This document shows, piece by piece, positions 20,901 through 33,128 of a stretch of 64,000 nucleotides of DNA. The notes under the pieces are model-generated. The model did not search any database, was not told the DNA's origin, and worked only from the letters and a program-made list of their open reading frames with translations. The stretch comes from Mytilus galloprovincialis (taxonomy: Eukaryota; Mollusca; Bivalvia; Mytilida; Mytilidae). Position 1 is the first letter of the stretch, and each line of letters begins with the position of its first letter. The translations under genes and the position numbers were made by a program. Location of the stretch: assembly GCF_965363235.1 (NCBI RefSeq), contig NC_134839.1:80129410-80193409 (forward strand), in the 5' to 3' direction.

Positions 20901-23900
20901 CCCTGTGATATGATCATTCTAACTTTAATGCCAAATTAGAGAGTTTCCCTCATTTTCACAGTCCACTGAACATAGAAAATGATAATGCAGATGGGGCATC
21001 CATGTACTGGGGACACATTTTTGTTTCACATGTTTTATGTCTCTGTTTGCTGAGCTCTATAAATTTAACTATTTTATTTGTATGCACCTTCAGATTGTTG
21101 TGGTTTGTGACTCTGTACACACATTAAAAGAAGAAGGTAGTGGGTTCATGGAAATTATTTTTTGTTCCTTCATAACTTTACCTTCTACTGTCTCCATCTT
21201 AATATTCGAAAAAAAACGGAGGATACCAAGGGGACATTAAGTGGAAGAAAAACTGACAATGCCATAGCATGAAACACACACACAAAAAACTCCATAAAAA
21301 ACATAATAAGCTAAGGATTGAGAATGGAGAGTGCTCATTTTTTTCAATTCAATAAACCTTAGAAGTTTGGCCTTCATTTCACATATTAATATAAAAATTA
21401 ATATAAATCTCCTACTGTAGATTCATTATTACTGGTTGCATACTAATTATTATGGGTGTCGTGGGTAAAGGTGAACCAGGAATTTAAATGTTCAACAAAT
21501 AACATATTTCAATAGACTTTGTATACAGAGATTGGCAAAACCACGAAGTCAAATATCCACGAATATGCAAGTTGTCAACAATCCACGAAAATTGAAACCC
21601 ACGAAAATAAACAAATCTACAGTAAACAGAAACCACATTTGTTATTTCAGTGCCAGTTTATTGCACCTCACCATTATGAAGATATTGTTGAAGAAAGGTC
21701 CATAACAAAGACATGTGGCTATCCTGTATGTAGTAAACCACTTAATGCTGTAAGTTCTTTTCAGTAACTTATATACTGTATACTGTAAAGACAGAATCAT
21801 TTGTGAGGAGTTTGATTTTGCTTATTTATCAATTGTTATAAGTTAATCATGGAAATATTCCCTAGCACCAGAAGTTAAAAAAAATGATAAAATTCAGCGA
21901 AAATAAACCATTTTTCAGATTTTGGTCAGTGTAAAAATTGACTTGGTCATCGATCAGATATAACTGTTTTCTTCATAGAACCTTTATTGTTAGAATCAAG
22001 AGTGTGTTTATTCTTATCAGGTCAACATACATATGCAACTTCTTGTTTTAAATTGTGTTTTAGCTTTAACTCCTTTTAATTTTATTGATCTAGATGCTCA
22101 TCAAATAATGCATGTTGAATCTTCCATTCGTATGATTGATAGCAATGGCTGCTATATCTTTATCTTTTCATGTGCTTTTGTTCGATTTAAAATTGCTTTA
22201 ATTTTGTACAAACTACAAAAATTAATACTTTTGACAATATTATTTTTTTTCACACTGTATACTATTGTTTAATGTTGAATTTGATGCATGTACATTTAGC
22301 ATGTTTTTTTACCTTATTACTAAAGTGTGATTTACATATTTTATATGAACAGATATCCAAGCAGAAATACCACATCTCCACAAAAGATAACAAAGTTTAT
22401 GATATAACTGAGAGGAAGGTATGACATAGCTTTTATTAGTGAAACTTTGATCTTAAGAAAAAAGCAATGAAAAATAATCGAACAAGCCATACACATTTAT
22501 TTTAAATTGAATTTATGATATTAAGCAATGAACAAAAACTTTTGTCTATATGTGGCTTCCCTTAAGTCTCAAGGTGGCATTTACAAATGCATCAGGTCAT
22601 TATGTAACTTTTAAGCACATTTCAGTGTAGTTTGAAAGTTTTTTACGGTTACAAGTTACTAATTGTTTTAGATTAGAACTCTGATTTCAAGGTTGGATTT
22701 GACCATAATGGGGCCACCTACATGCTTTAACAGCAAAGTTTAATGAAAACATAAGAAAATGTATTAGATGATTGTGCAAAAAATTCTGTCAAACGGCATC
22801 TTCAAAAAGTTGTGTTGTAATTTGATAACCACCATTTGTTTTGTGATCAAGAGCTATTTGCCTCTTAAAATTTGTGTGTCATCTCTTTTTATCTTACAAC
22901 CTGTCTAAGGTTGCTGTTCAGATTTTATGACGAAAACATTCTTAAGTTATTTTAACTTCATACATGTAATAATGTTTGTTTTATTTGAACAGAGTTATTT
23001 TGACTTCATACATGTAATAATGTTTGTTTTATTTGAACAGAGTTATTTTGACTTCATACATGTAATAATGTTTGTTTTATTTGAACAGAGTTTCTGTAGT
23101 AACCATTGTTACAAAGCATCTAGATACCTACAGACTCAGTTATCTACAACTCCATTATGGTCAAGAGAAGAGGAGAGAGTTTGTGTTAGTCTGCTTACTA
23201 CAAACAGGTATCAGGTTTACTTTAAAATCTTCACTAATTTTATGTCTGACATTTTACTATTTCAAAAATATATTTACAACAACTATCCACCAAATATATC
23301 ATTCTAAAAACAATATTTGTTGCAGAAAATAATATTCTGATAAACATAAAAAGCCATGATCATGTATTAGATCTTTAAAGTAATGAAAGAATTTCACTGA
23401 TTCCAGTGATGAACAAACAGGCATTTTAGAAATTTGAATAGATTTGAGAAATTTGGCATTGCCTGAGATTCAATGAGAAAATATGTTTAAGTAATGTCAT
23501 ACAATTTCTGACATGTATGAGGTTATCACCAATGTACAACTATTGCGCAATAATACTTTTTTTACAGATAAAAATTATTGTTAAGCTTACATTAAATGGT
23601 TGGAACATTGCACTAACACAATAATAGCTCACCTGAATCAATGATATTAACATTTGAATATTTGATTTGTTTCAGTGGATTACCAGGTGTAGAAGTCGTT
23701 GGACCAATAGAAACTGTATGGAAAGAAGTTCATCAGTTAAATAAACTTGACCAATCAGAATCAAAGGTCAAAAATTCAGATGACAACAACAAAGAAATTA
23801 ATGATATAACCAGAAAAACAGCTGACATTAAACTTAAGGATGAAACTTTGTTGGAACAAGGTTGTGTAGAAGATTCAGATGATGAAAAAGATGAACATGT

Positions 23901-26900
23901 TTGTACAGATATAGATCAGACTAAAACAAATAATCTGTTTGAGGGGACATTTACAGAAAATAATGCAAGTGATTGTAAAACTTCAGTCGCCCAGGCAGAT
24001 AATGCAGGTTGTCCTCCTGTAGAGTCAATACCCGAGACAAAGAGTACAAAGGGAGATAATCCCTCACAAACTGAAGATAAAATGCAACAGTTGATGAAAT
24101 TATTAGACAGAAGAAAACAGTTGCTTGGTCAGTTGGCTGAAATAGAAACTGTTTCTGAACCTTCAATGGTACAAAATACAAAACCAAAAACACAAGAAAA
24201 TTTAGAGACCAAAAGTTCTAATCAGCAACAAATGCCCATTGATAAAGATGTTTCAAAAGTTCATAGAATAGATATCAATTTTCCCAAAATTGTCCATGTA
24301 GAACATGAACAGAAAAATGCTGGTATATCAGAGAGAGACATAAGTGATGGATCATCAGTTTTCAAAAATATTGTTGAAAGTGAATGTAGTAAAACCTTTG
24401 ATGTTAGCAAAGAAAAAGACACTAAGCCAAAACCAGAAAATACCAAAATGTCTAGTCATTCTGTTATTCAGTTGATATGTCAGTCTGTTAAAACATGGAT
24501 TACAACTGAAACCTTAGAATGTTTACAAAAACCAGCAGAACAGGATCAGACTAGTAAGACCTGGTCAAGAACACATTTTGATGCATTATATCAAGCTTTA
24601 TGTAAAAGAGTAGATGCGGGAGAATTTGAAATAGAAGATATTGGTACTGAATCCAATATGGATGATGATAAAGATCAAAGACTACCAATACCTGAATTTG
24701 AAAAATTGAGAGTAGAAACAAAAGATTATGCAAATAAAGTGCAGCGATACTTTGCTGGTGAATTGTTTACTGAACCTACAGAAAAGGTACTATCAGTTAA
24801 TTCATACTTCAGTTTGTTAAGATAAGATAAGATATTTTATTGGTTTAAAATAAAAAATTACAGGATTGATACCAAGATAATGGTTAATGAAACGTACAAC
24901 AGCAATAAAAATTTGTACAGTCATTCATTTATTTATTTTGACCACTCATAGTTATTTAAAATAAAATGTTAACTTTCATTTTTTAAACCTCCAGTAACTT
25001 CTCCAAGAAAAAAGACCATAATGTTTATTTTGTTTCCTTAATTCTATGCATATTTCAACAGAATACACTAGTATGCAGAAGCCTGATGAAAACTATAGTT
25101 AAGCTTTTAGATTTGATTTCTACCAAACACTTTGATAAGTTTTCAAGTAGAAAGACATATAACAAAAACATAGACTGGACATGGCAGGGTAGTTATACAT
25201 CCACACAACAAAAAAAGAACACTATCTTCTTCGTTTAATGTTTATTCACATTATAGGATTACCAAGAAAATACACCTGTATACCTGCCTACAGTGGACAC
25301 TTATGATCAGATGCAAATAAGAAGAAAAATAGTAATGGAGAGATTACAAAACGTGTAAGTTTTAAATTATCTGTTATTTTTTTTGTCAGATTTGGCACTG
25401 AGTAAAATTTGTTTCCTTTGCCACATTAGTTGCTTTTCTTAAATTCACTATATGGTATTATTTGTTACAATCTGATGGTTTGTGTCAATGTGCGTTGAAC
25501 AAAAAAATGACTTCCATTTTCTTTATTGCTTTCCATAATTGTAAAACTGGAGACAATCCAAATTTGTTATACAAATATTTCCACACTTGACATGAGACTG
25601 GTTAACACTCAAAGTAATTTCAGTTTATTAACTTGAAACAAAAAATTTCAATGAAAAAGTATGAATGCTGTTTCTCATTATATCTAAGTAATCATAATTA
25701 TATTGCCTCTTCCTGAGTATGATTTTAAACATATACAACGTATGTCAATTAGATATATATATAGCAACACATCATTAAGACACGTAATTCATATAATACA
25801 TAAAATGTTAAAAAAAAAAAACACATAAAACTTGCTGTAAACCAAAACAAAATATATGAAATGAACATATGTTTTTTTTTCCCTTAGGATACAAGATGTG
25901 TTATCTCCCTTGAAGCTCACACTACAAGACGTTTATACTGAATACAAAGACATGATTGGCACATTCAGGTTAGTAGCTGCATTTTTATTGACATTTTTAT
26001 CTTACCCTCCACTGTAAAGGACATATTTGTCTGTCTGTGTTTCCATATTCATCTGACTGTAAGTATATCTGTTATTCCTTCATCCCATGACAAGTTAGTT
26101 TTTGATTTAGGGTAACAGGTACGTAAATGGCAGATCTCACTGAGTTTCAAAATTTACCAAGTTAATTTTTATACTTTCTGAAAGCAATTTGAATATTCTT
26201 TAGATAGAAGAATCAATGAATAAGATGCATGCAAACATCGTAAAAAATATTTGATTTTTTTTACTTCTAATATCGTTTTCTGGTGATGATATAAAATCTA
26301 TAGGGAATCTATAAATTTATTTTGCTGTGTAATTTATTCAGTTGTATTCTGTAATATCTCTTAAAAACATTGAAAAATAATAATTTGATGCCCAATTTAG
26401 GCAGGTTGTCATGTCTCATCCCTATTTGGGGACATTTTGTCATCATGTGCATAGAGTCAACTGTAATATACTCAAGTAATGAATTTGGTGATTCTTTTTC
26501 AAAAAGAGTCAAAAGATACTAAATGGATATTCTTATTCACAAGTTGAAAACAAACTGACAACACCATGGCCAAAAAAAGAAAAATACCAAAAAACAAAAA
26601 ACAAAAAACAAACAACAGTACATAGAAAACTAAACAAATGTGGAACACGAACAACACCTTAAACCAGTATTTCATCATATTTAAAGGAAAAGGAGTAGTG
26701 TAAGGGCACTTCGAGCACAATTGTTCATGATAATGTGAACTTTTTCTGTCCCATTTTATAAGGGCTATTCCAGAAAAAAATGTAGGGGGGTTGGGGGGGT
26801 TGGGAGGCAGTTTTTGTCAGCACCCACCACCCAGACAATTGTAATTGAGAATTATAGTGCATTATAGTGTGAAAAGTTGCTCTGATACCCATCACCCATG

Positions 26901-28851
26901 TATTATTAATATAATGTGCCTTCCAACCCCCAACCCCCCATACATTTTTTTCTGGAATAGCCCTAACTTTATTTCACCTGATGACATATAAAGAATAAAA
27001 TTATCTTTATCTGTTCTTATTAGGTAAACATTTGTCATACTTGAATCAAGTACACTTATCGATCAAATCCTGTCTGACAGGATATAAAAAAAATAATAAA
27101 TTCTTCCAAATAATTTTAAATATCAAATCCCCATTTGTTTGAGGTTTAAAATAACCCCACTTCGCATAAATATGAACTCTAATTTGCATGCCATGACTGG
27201 CTGACAAAGTTTATCCTCTTAGAAAAGAAATGGTTGTGTGTTTTGAACTTCTGATGCTACTTTTGTTAGACTATACTAGAACATTTACACATTAATAACT
27301 TTATAAATATGATACATGTATAGAAAATAAATCTAATAATTCCAAACAAAGATTAATATTTTAATTATTATTTTGCATTAAATTGGTATATAAATCTGTA
27401 GAGACAGTTGTCATCTGTTTATATTTCAGTCTTGACAGCAAAAATATCCTTCACAAGCCAGCAGAATGGACAATTATCAATCTTATTTTACTGAGATTGT
27501 AAGTACTGCTTAAGACACTACTTGCATTGTAATGTTACCTTATTGTTTAATTTAGAGTTATCTAATGAAAGTTCTGGAAATTTTCATCCTATTAAAGCAT
27601 TTAAGTTTATTTTCATTGAGTGAATGAATAGCTAGGTTAAATGCACAAAATATAGGTCAGTGTCAAATTGTTACCAAGGTATATAGAATAACCATTTTTG
27701 TCTGTACACATGTGCTTAAATTAAAAATGACAAAAAGACAAGCAACAGTCTACAAAACATAACAGAGAAAACTAAAAAATGAGTAACATAACCCAACCAA
27801 AAACTAAAGACAGAGCAACATAACCCAACCAAAAACTAAAGACAGAGCAACATAACCCAACCAAAAACTAAAGACAGAGCAACATAACCCAACCAAAAAC
27901 TAAAGACAGAAACTATAGACGGAGCAACATAACCCAACCAAAAACTATAGACGGAGCAACATAACCCAACCAAAAACTAAAGACAGAGCAACATAACCCA
28001 ACCAAAAACTATAGACTGAGCAACATAACCCAACCAAAAACTATAGACTGAGCAACATAACCCAACCAAAAACTATAGACAGAGCAACATAACCCAACCA
28101 AAAACTAAAGACAGAGCAACATAACCCAACCAAAAACTAAAGACAGAGCAACATAACCCAACCAAAAACTATAGACTGAGCAACATAATCCAACCAAAAA
28201 CTAAAGACAGAGCAACATAACCCAACCAAAAACTAAAGACAGAGCAACATAATCCAACCAAAAACTAGACTGAGCAACATAACCCAACCAAAAACTAAAG
28301 ACTTGAGCAACATAACCCAACCTAATTCATAAAGAATCTATTTACAAAAAATAAAAAAGATGACAGACATGAAGTGATGGTAACCGCTGTCCTACAGGCT
28401 TTTGGCCAGGTGCAGGCACTGTCTTTGTATTTTAGTTAACAAGAGTGACATTGTTGTGTCCATTGGTAAATATTGTCAGTAGAATTGTTAAATTCTTTTA
28501 AGTTGTATGACTACTGTTAACAACTGATTACATTATCTTTTCATACCAGGATCTGATTTGATAGGATATTATAAACTAATACATTGGGAATTTCTTTGAT
28601 TAAACACAAAGGTCGACATGAGACTGCTGTTGATGTTTCAACAAATTATTTAGTATATATGTTCCAGCACAATATATATATATATAACTATATAATTTTT
28701 TTGTAGGCTGTCTAGGAAGAATATTAAGATAAAGAAAGCATTCCTTCAGCCATCATCTGTGACATACTTTAAGATTTTACTTGGCAGACTAGGAACTAAC
28801 TTACAGCAGATTGATATGTACATTGATGACTTATTATCTATCACTAATTAA
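17905..28851 (+). CDS. RPAP2: RNA polymerase II-associated protein 2 (Rtr1/RPAP2 family), ten coding exons, complete
   Basis: RPAP2 binds RNA polymerase II, takes part in its assembly and nuclear import, and belongs to the Rtr1 family linked to removal of Ser5 phosphate from the CTD. Exons: 17905-17927, 20419-20593, 21651-21749, 22353-22418, 23089-23207, 23676-24786, 25257-25354, 25888-25968, 27430-27498, 28707-28851. Phases are continuous; the product is 661 residues (human about 612). Residues 20-66 are a lysine/glutamate-rich helix ending ENPITEEFLKDS. The Rtr1 zinc-binding cysteines are visible: CGYPVC (C88, C93) in exon 3 and SFCSNHC (C124, C128) in exon 5, with KVYDITERK between. Exon 6 (1.1 kb) codes for a low-complexity acidic linker. 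The C-terminal part (VLSPLKLTLQDVY, ILHKPAEWTIINL) matches the vertebrate tail. The weakest part is exon 1 (MKKNSNEK), chosen because its ATG, donor and phase fit and nothing better was seen upstream. A 48-bp triplication precedes exon 5. A likely poly(A) region follows in 28852-29360 but the site is not defined. Confidence 0.93.
18026..18505. mobile_element. MITE with about 95-bp terminal inverted repeats, in RPAP2 intron 1
   Basis: The left end, ACAGGTCAGGAATAACCACC, is mirrored by a right end closing GGTGGTTATTTCTGACCTGT. The arms pair for about 95 bases with few differences and contain the internal palindrome CCACCAATTGGTGG. Total length is about 480 bp with no ORF of note. The small ORF at 18286-18468 is fortuitous. 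Confidence 0.85.
18653..18685. repeat. Perfect 14-bp-arm hairpin
   Basis: CCAAGGATTTGTAT and ATACAAATCCTTGG flank a five-base loop. The arm is shared with the hairpin at 3401-3433. Confidence 0.8.
19787..19905. repeat. Dispersed mytilid repeat (GGCAATGAGACAA type)
   Basis: GTATGATTGGCAATGAGACA, CCACAAGAGACCAAATGACA, then TATAGGTCACCGTACAGCC. The inverse appears at 41695-41810 (TCTCATTGGCAATCATACCA). I recall this as one of the commonest repeats in Mytilus transcripts and introns. Confidence 0.7.
20738..21036. repeat. Dispersed repeat (GCCCCATTTATGGGCAT type), plus orientation
   Basis: Opens with ATGCCCCATTTATGGGCATT and holds CGTCCCGCTTCAGGTTAAAG, TTGAAGTCCAATCAACTTGA and TTTTCACAGTCCACTGAACA. 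Inverted copies lie at 43740-44200 and 47965-48240. It lies in RPAP2 intron 2. Confidence 0.8.
22945..23088 (+). repeat. Three 48-bp tandem copies, each carrying an RPAP2 intron-4 3' splice site
   Basis: Copies at 22945-22992, 22993-23040 and 23041-23088 differ at one base and each ends in TTTTATTTGAACAG followed by AG. The third copy abuts the exon at 23089 (SFCSNHC). Since 48 is divisible by three and the unit is open in this frame, use of the upstream acceptors would insert SYFDFIHVIMFVLFEQ once or twice without breaking the RPAP2 frame. Confidence 0.97.
26761..26964. mobile_element. Small MITE with AGGGCTATTCCAG ends
   Basis: AGGGCTATTCCAGAAAAAAA at the left is matched by TTTTTTTCTGGAATAGCCCT at the right. 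The arms continue through a G-rich/C-rich block (GGGGGGTTGGGG versus CCCCAACCCCCC). About 204 bp, in RPAP2 intron 8. No ORF. Confidence 0.8.
27782..28322. repeat. 32-bp minisatellite, about 17 copies, in the last RPAP2 intron
   Basis: The unit is made of GAGCAACATAACCCAACCAA followed by AAACTAAAGACA. Variants AGACGG, AGACTG and ATAGAC are interleaved along the array, which suggests growth by unequal exchange. It lies between exons ending 27498 and starting 28707. Confidence 0.95.
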
Positions 28852-29469
28852 AATATGAGACAATATACTGGAGTATTCTATCACTAATTAAAATATGGGA
28901 CCATATAGTACAATTCCTGGCAAGGTCAAACCAAAGATTTTAAAATTTGCTGACTATCCAATATTCTAGCAACATTTATGAGTAAGAGAAAAGACTGGTA
29001 TGCCTGAAATTAGAATAATGTGTCTAGAAAGGATGACCTATATTCTTGTTTGCTTTCTCATACAAATCTGGCTCAGTGTGTTTTCAGCTCGTACAAACCT
29101 GAATATACGTTTAATTTTCCACTGGACATTAATCATTCCTCTATCAACACTATGGTTTATGTGCTTTTTACAGTTTTAGAAGAATTGTCTATGTCTCAAG
29201 AGTTAATTAGGTTTCAGTCTTGCAAGTGAATGAATCTTTTACTGATAAATTGAGCTCTTTTGTTTCTTAAGCAACACATTCATTGTAGATGTAGAAAAAC
29301 AGACTTAAGGCTAAAGGAAACCTGCATTTTAATTTCTGAAGAGAACAAAATAAAAAATGACCTATCACAATCAAAAGAGTGCACATACTGAAATGTCTTG
29401 TCTGCTTGGAAAATTGATTTCATGTTGAAAGTCTAAAATAGAAAGGGCCTATTATAAGTATCACAAAAA

Positions 29470-29660
29470 CTTCACATGTTTAAAGATCCATGACACTGGG
29501 GTCAAGCAAGCAAGGTCAGATAAATCCTGTCAGAGAGATATGTACACCTCACAAGATTCAATACACCAAATCTAGCTGACCTATTGCTTTACAGACCAAA
29601 ACACAAGACTTAACATTGACCAATTAAGCATGAAAATTAGGTCATGGTCGGATGTAACCA
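29470..29660. repeat. Single diverged copy of the 148-bp unit
   Basis: CACTGGGGTCAAGCAAGCAA, GATATGTACACCTCACA, CACCAAATCTAGCTGACCTA and CAAAACACAAGACTTAACAT align with the tandem block at 15285-16200. Confidence 0.65.
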
Positions 29661-29801
29661 GCAAGACTGATAAAAAATTGAGAATGGAAATAGGGAATGT
29701 GTCAAAGAGACAACAACAAGACCAATGACCAAAAACTATCTGGAGGCCACAAGGGGTCTTTGACACAAAAAAGGAAATCCCACAACCTGAAGGTGTGCTT
29801 C

Positions 29802-29946
29802 AGCTGGTACCTAAATAGTATGTGATCTAGTTCAGTGATAGCTGGTACCTAAATAGTATGTGATCTAGTTCAGTGATAGCTGGTACCTAAATAGTATGTG
29901 ATCTAGTTCAGTGATAGCTGGTACCTAAATAGTATGTGATCTAGTT
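29802..29946. repeat. 38-bp minisatellite, left part (about four copies)
   Basis: Unit AGCTGGTACCTAAATAGTAT then GTGATCTAGTTCAGTGAT. The array stops in mid-unit after CTAGTT, where a 2.3-kb element begins, and resumes at 32238. Confidence 0.95.
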
Positions 29947-32237
29947 AGCTCACCTGGCCCAAAGGGCCAAGTGAGCTTTTCCCATCACTTGGCGTCCGTC
30001 GTCCGTCGTCGTTAACTTTTACAAAAATCTTCTCCTCTGAAACTACTGGGCCAAATTAAACCAAACTTGGCCACAATCATCATTGGGGTATCTAGTTTAA
30101 AAAATGTGTGGTGTGACCCGGCCAACCAACTAAGACGGCCACCATGGCTAAAAATAGAACATAGGGGTAAAATGCAGTTTTTGGCTTATAACTCAAAAAC
30201 CAAAGCATTTAGAGCAAATCTGACATGGGGTAAAATTGTTTATCAGGTCAAGATCTATCTGCCCTCAAATTTTTAGACGAATCCGACAACCTGTTGTTGG
30301 GTTGCTGCCCCTGAATTGGTAATTTTAGGGAATTTTTGCTGTTATTGTTTATTATCTTGAATATTATTATAGATAGAGATAAACTGTAAACAGCAATAAT
30401 GTTCAGCAAAGTAAGATTTACAAATAAGTCAACATGACCAAAATGGTCAGTTGACCCCTTTAGGAGTTATTGCCCTTTATAGTCAATTTTTAACCATTTT
30501 TCATAAAGATTAGTAATCTTTAACAAAAATCTTTTCCTCTGAAACTACTGGGCCAAATTAATCCAAACTTAGCCACAATCATCTTTGGGGTATCTAGTTT
30601 AAAAAATGTGTGGCGTGACCCGGCCAACCAACCAAGATGGCCGCCATGGCTAAAAATAGAACATAGGGGTAAAATGCAGTTTTTGGCTTATAACTCTGAA
30701 ACCAAAGCATTTAGAGCAAATCTGACATGGGGGTAAAATTGTTTATCAGGTCAAGATCTATCTGCCCTCAAATTTTCAGATGAATCCGACAACCCGTTGT
30801 TGGCTTGCTGCCCCTGAATTGGCAATTTTAAGGAAATTATACTGTTTTTGGGCTATTATCTTGAATATTATTATAGATAGAGATAAACTGTAAACAGCAA
30901 TAATGTTCAGCAAAGTAAGATTTACAAATAAGTCGACATGACTGAAATGGTCAGTTGACCCCTTTAGGAGTTATTGCCCTTTATAGTCAATTTTTAACCA
31001 TTTTTCGTAAATCTTAGTAATCTATTACAAAAATCTTCTCCTCTGAAACTACTGGGCCAAATGAATCCAAACTTGGCCACAATCATCATTGGGGTATCTA
31101 GTTTAAAAAATGTGTGGTGTGACCCGGCCAACCAACCAAGATGGCTGCCATGGCTAAAAATAGAACATAATGGGTGAAATGTAGATTTTGGCTTATATTT
31201 CTGAAACCAAAGCATTTAGAGCAAATCTGACATGGGGGTAAAATTGTTCATCAAGTGACAATCTATATGCCCTGAAACTTTCAAATGAATCGGACAACCG
31301 GTTGTTGGGTTGCTACCCCGAAATAAGTCATTTAAAGGAAATTTTGCAGATTTTGGTTATTATCTTGAATATTATTATAGAAAGAGATAAACTTTAAACA
31401 GCAATAATGTTCAGCAAAGTAAGATCTACAAATAAGTCAACATGACCAAAATTATCAGTTGACCCCTTAAGGAGTTATTGCCCTTTATAGTCAATTTTGA
31501 CCAATTTTTCGTAAATTTTTGTAATCTTTTACAAAAATCTTCTCCTCTGAAACTACTGGGCCAAATTAAACCAAACTTGGCCACAATCATCATTGGGGTA
31601 TATTGTTAAAAAAATGTGTGGCGTGACCCCGCCAACCAACCAAGATGGGTGCCATGGCTAAAAATAGAACATAGGGGTAAAATGCAGTTTTTGGCTTATA
31701 ACTCAAAAACCAAAGCATTTAGAGCAAATCTGACATAGGGGTAAAATTGTTTATCAGGTCAAGATCTCTCTGCCCTGAAATTTTCAGATGAATCGGACAA
31801 CCAGTTGTTGGGTTGCTGCCCCTGAATCGGTAATTTTAAGGAAATTTTGCTGTTTTTGGTTATTATCTTGAATATTATTATAGATAGAGATAAACTGTAA
31901 ACAGCAATAATGTTCAGCAAAATAAGATCTACAAATAAGTCAACACGACCAAAATTGTCAATTGACCCCTTAAGGAGTTATTGCTCTTTATGGTCAATTG
32001 TTAACAATTTTCATAAATTTTTGTTAATTTTTGTAAATTTTTAGGAAATATTTTCCACTGTAATTACTGGGCCAAGTTCATTACAGATAGAGATAATTGT
32101 AGCAACAAGAATATTCAGTAAAGAAAGATCTACAAACACATCACCATCACCAAAACTCAATTTTGTCATGAATTTATCTGTGTTTATTGTTAATATGCAC
32201 ATAGACCAAGGTGAGCGACACAGGCTCTTGAGAGCCT
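29947..32237. mobile_element. Composite interspersed element inserted in the 38-bp minisatellite
   Basis: It starts AGCTCACCTGGCCCAAAGGG with a short hairpin (GGCCCAAAGGGCC), then GGCGTCCGTCGTCCGTCGTC. Four diverged tandem units of about 504 bp follow, each with TCTCCTCTGAAACTACTGGG and CAAGATGGCCGCCATGGC. It ends GACCAAGGTGAGCGACACAG, GCTCTTGAGAGCC. GCTCACCT near the start and AGGTGAGC near the end are inverted. CTAGTT occurs at both junctions. No transposase ORF; the small ORFs inside are chance. A second copy lies at 56303-58111. Confidence 0.85.
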
Positions 32238-32556
32238 CTAGTTCAGTGATAGCTGGTACCTAAATAGTATGTGATCTAGTTCAGTGATAGCTGGTACCTA
32301 AATAGTATGTGATCTAGTTCAGTGATAGCTGGTACCTAAATAGTATGTGATCTAGTTCAGTGATAGCTGGTACCTAAATAGTATGTTATCTAGTTCAGTG
32401 ATAGCTGGTACCTAAATAGTATGTGATCTAGTTCAGTGATAGCTGGCACCTAAATAGTATGTGATTTAGTTCAGTGATAGCTGGCACCTAAATAGTATGT
32501 GATCTAGTTCAGTGATAGCTGGTACCTAAATAGTATGTGATCTAGTTCAGTGATAA
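32238..32556. repeat. 38-bp minisatellite, right part (about eight copies)
   Basis: Resumes with CTAGTTCAGTGATAGCTGGT directly after the inserted element. Two units carry GGCACC instead of GGTACC. Together with 29802-29946 it made one array of about twelve units before the insertion. Confidence 0.95.
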
Positions 32557-33128
32557 TGGACCTCACACTAAACTCCAAAGAATATAAATGAACTAAAATT
32601 AACAATCAAGACTTACAAAGTTCAGAGGCTCCTGACCTGGAACAGGCTCAAAAATGTGGCAGGGTTAAACATGTTTTGTGAAATCTCAACCCTCCCCTAT
32701 ACCTCTAACCAATATAGAAAAACAAACACTGCAATTCGCACAGTAAAATTCAGTTTAAATGAAGTCATGACTGTCAGAATAAGTAACAAAAGAAACTAAG
32801 CAAAATGACAATATTACATGAATTAACAAAGGACTACTAGCAGTTAATGACATGCTAGCTCCAAACCTCAATATAACTGATTGAAAGATTATGTCTTCAT
32901 CATATATGAAAACCAAGCACAATCCCTCCCATTAAGGGTTTAGTATCATACCATCATAAAATATATGAGAGGAAAATAACCAGTATCATTATAACAACTG
33001 GATTTAGAAGAAATTTGTTAATTTTTGTGGCAAAAACCCTATGAGTGAATCAATATTGATGCCAAAATATACCATCTTTAATGACCTGTCAACAGTATCG
33101 TAACTATATCCCTTCTTAATAAGTCTGT

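Noticed and set aside
22927-23332. ORFs starting upstream of RPAP2 exon 5 as separate genes
   Set aside because: They are the exon plus the triplicated intron end; splice sites and homology define the true exon at 23089.
23951-24733. Minus-strand ORFs opposite RPAP2 exon 6
   Set aside because: They are shadows of the real plus-strand exon.
30067-31215. Small ORFs within the composite element (also 56453-57610)
   Set aside because: They recur because the 500-bp unit is repeated, occur on both strands, and have no domain.
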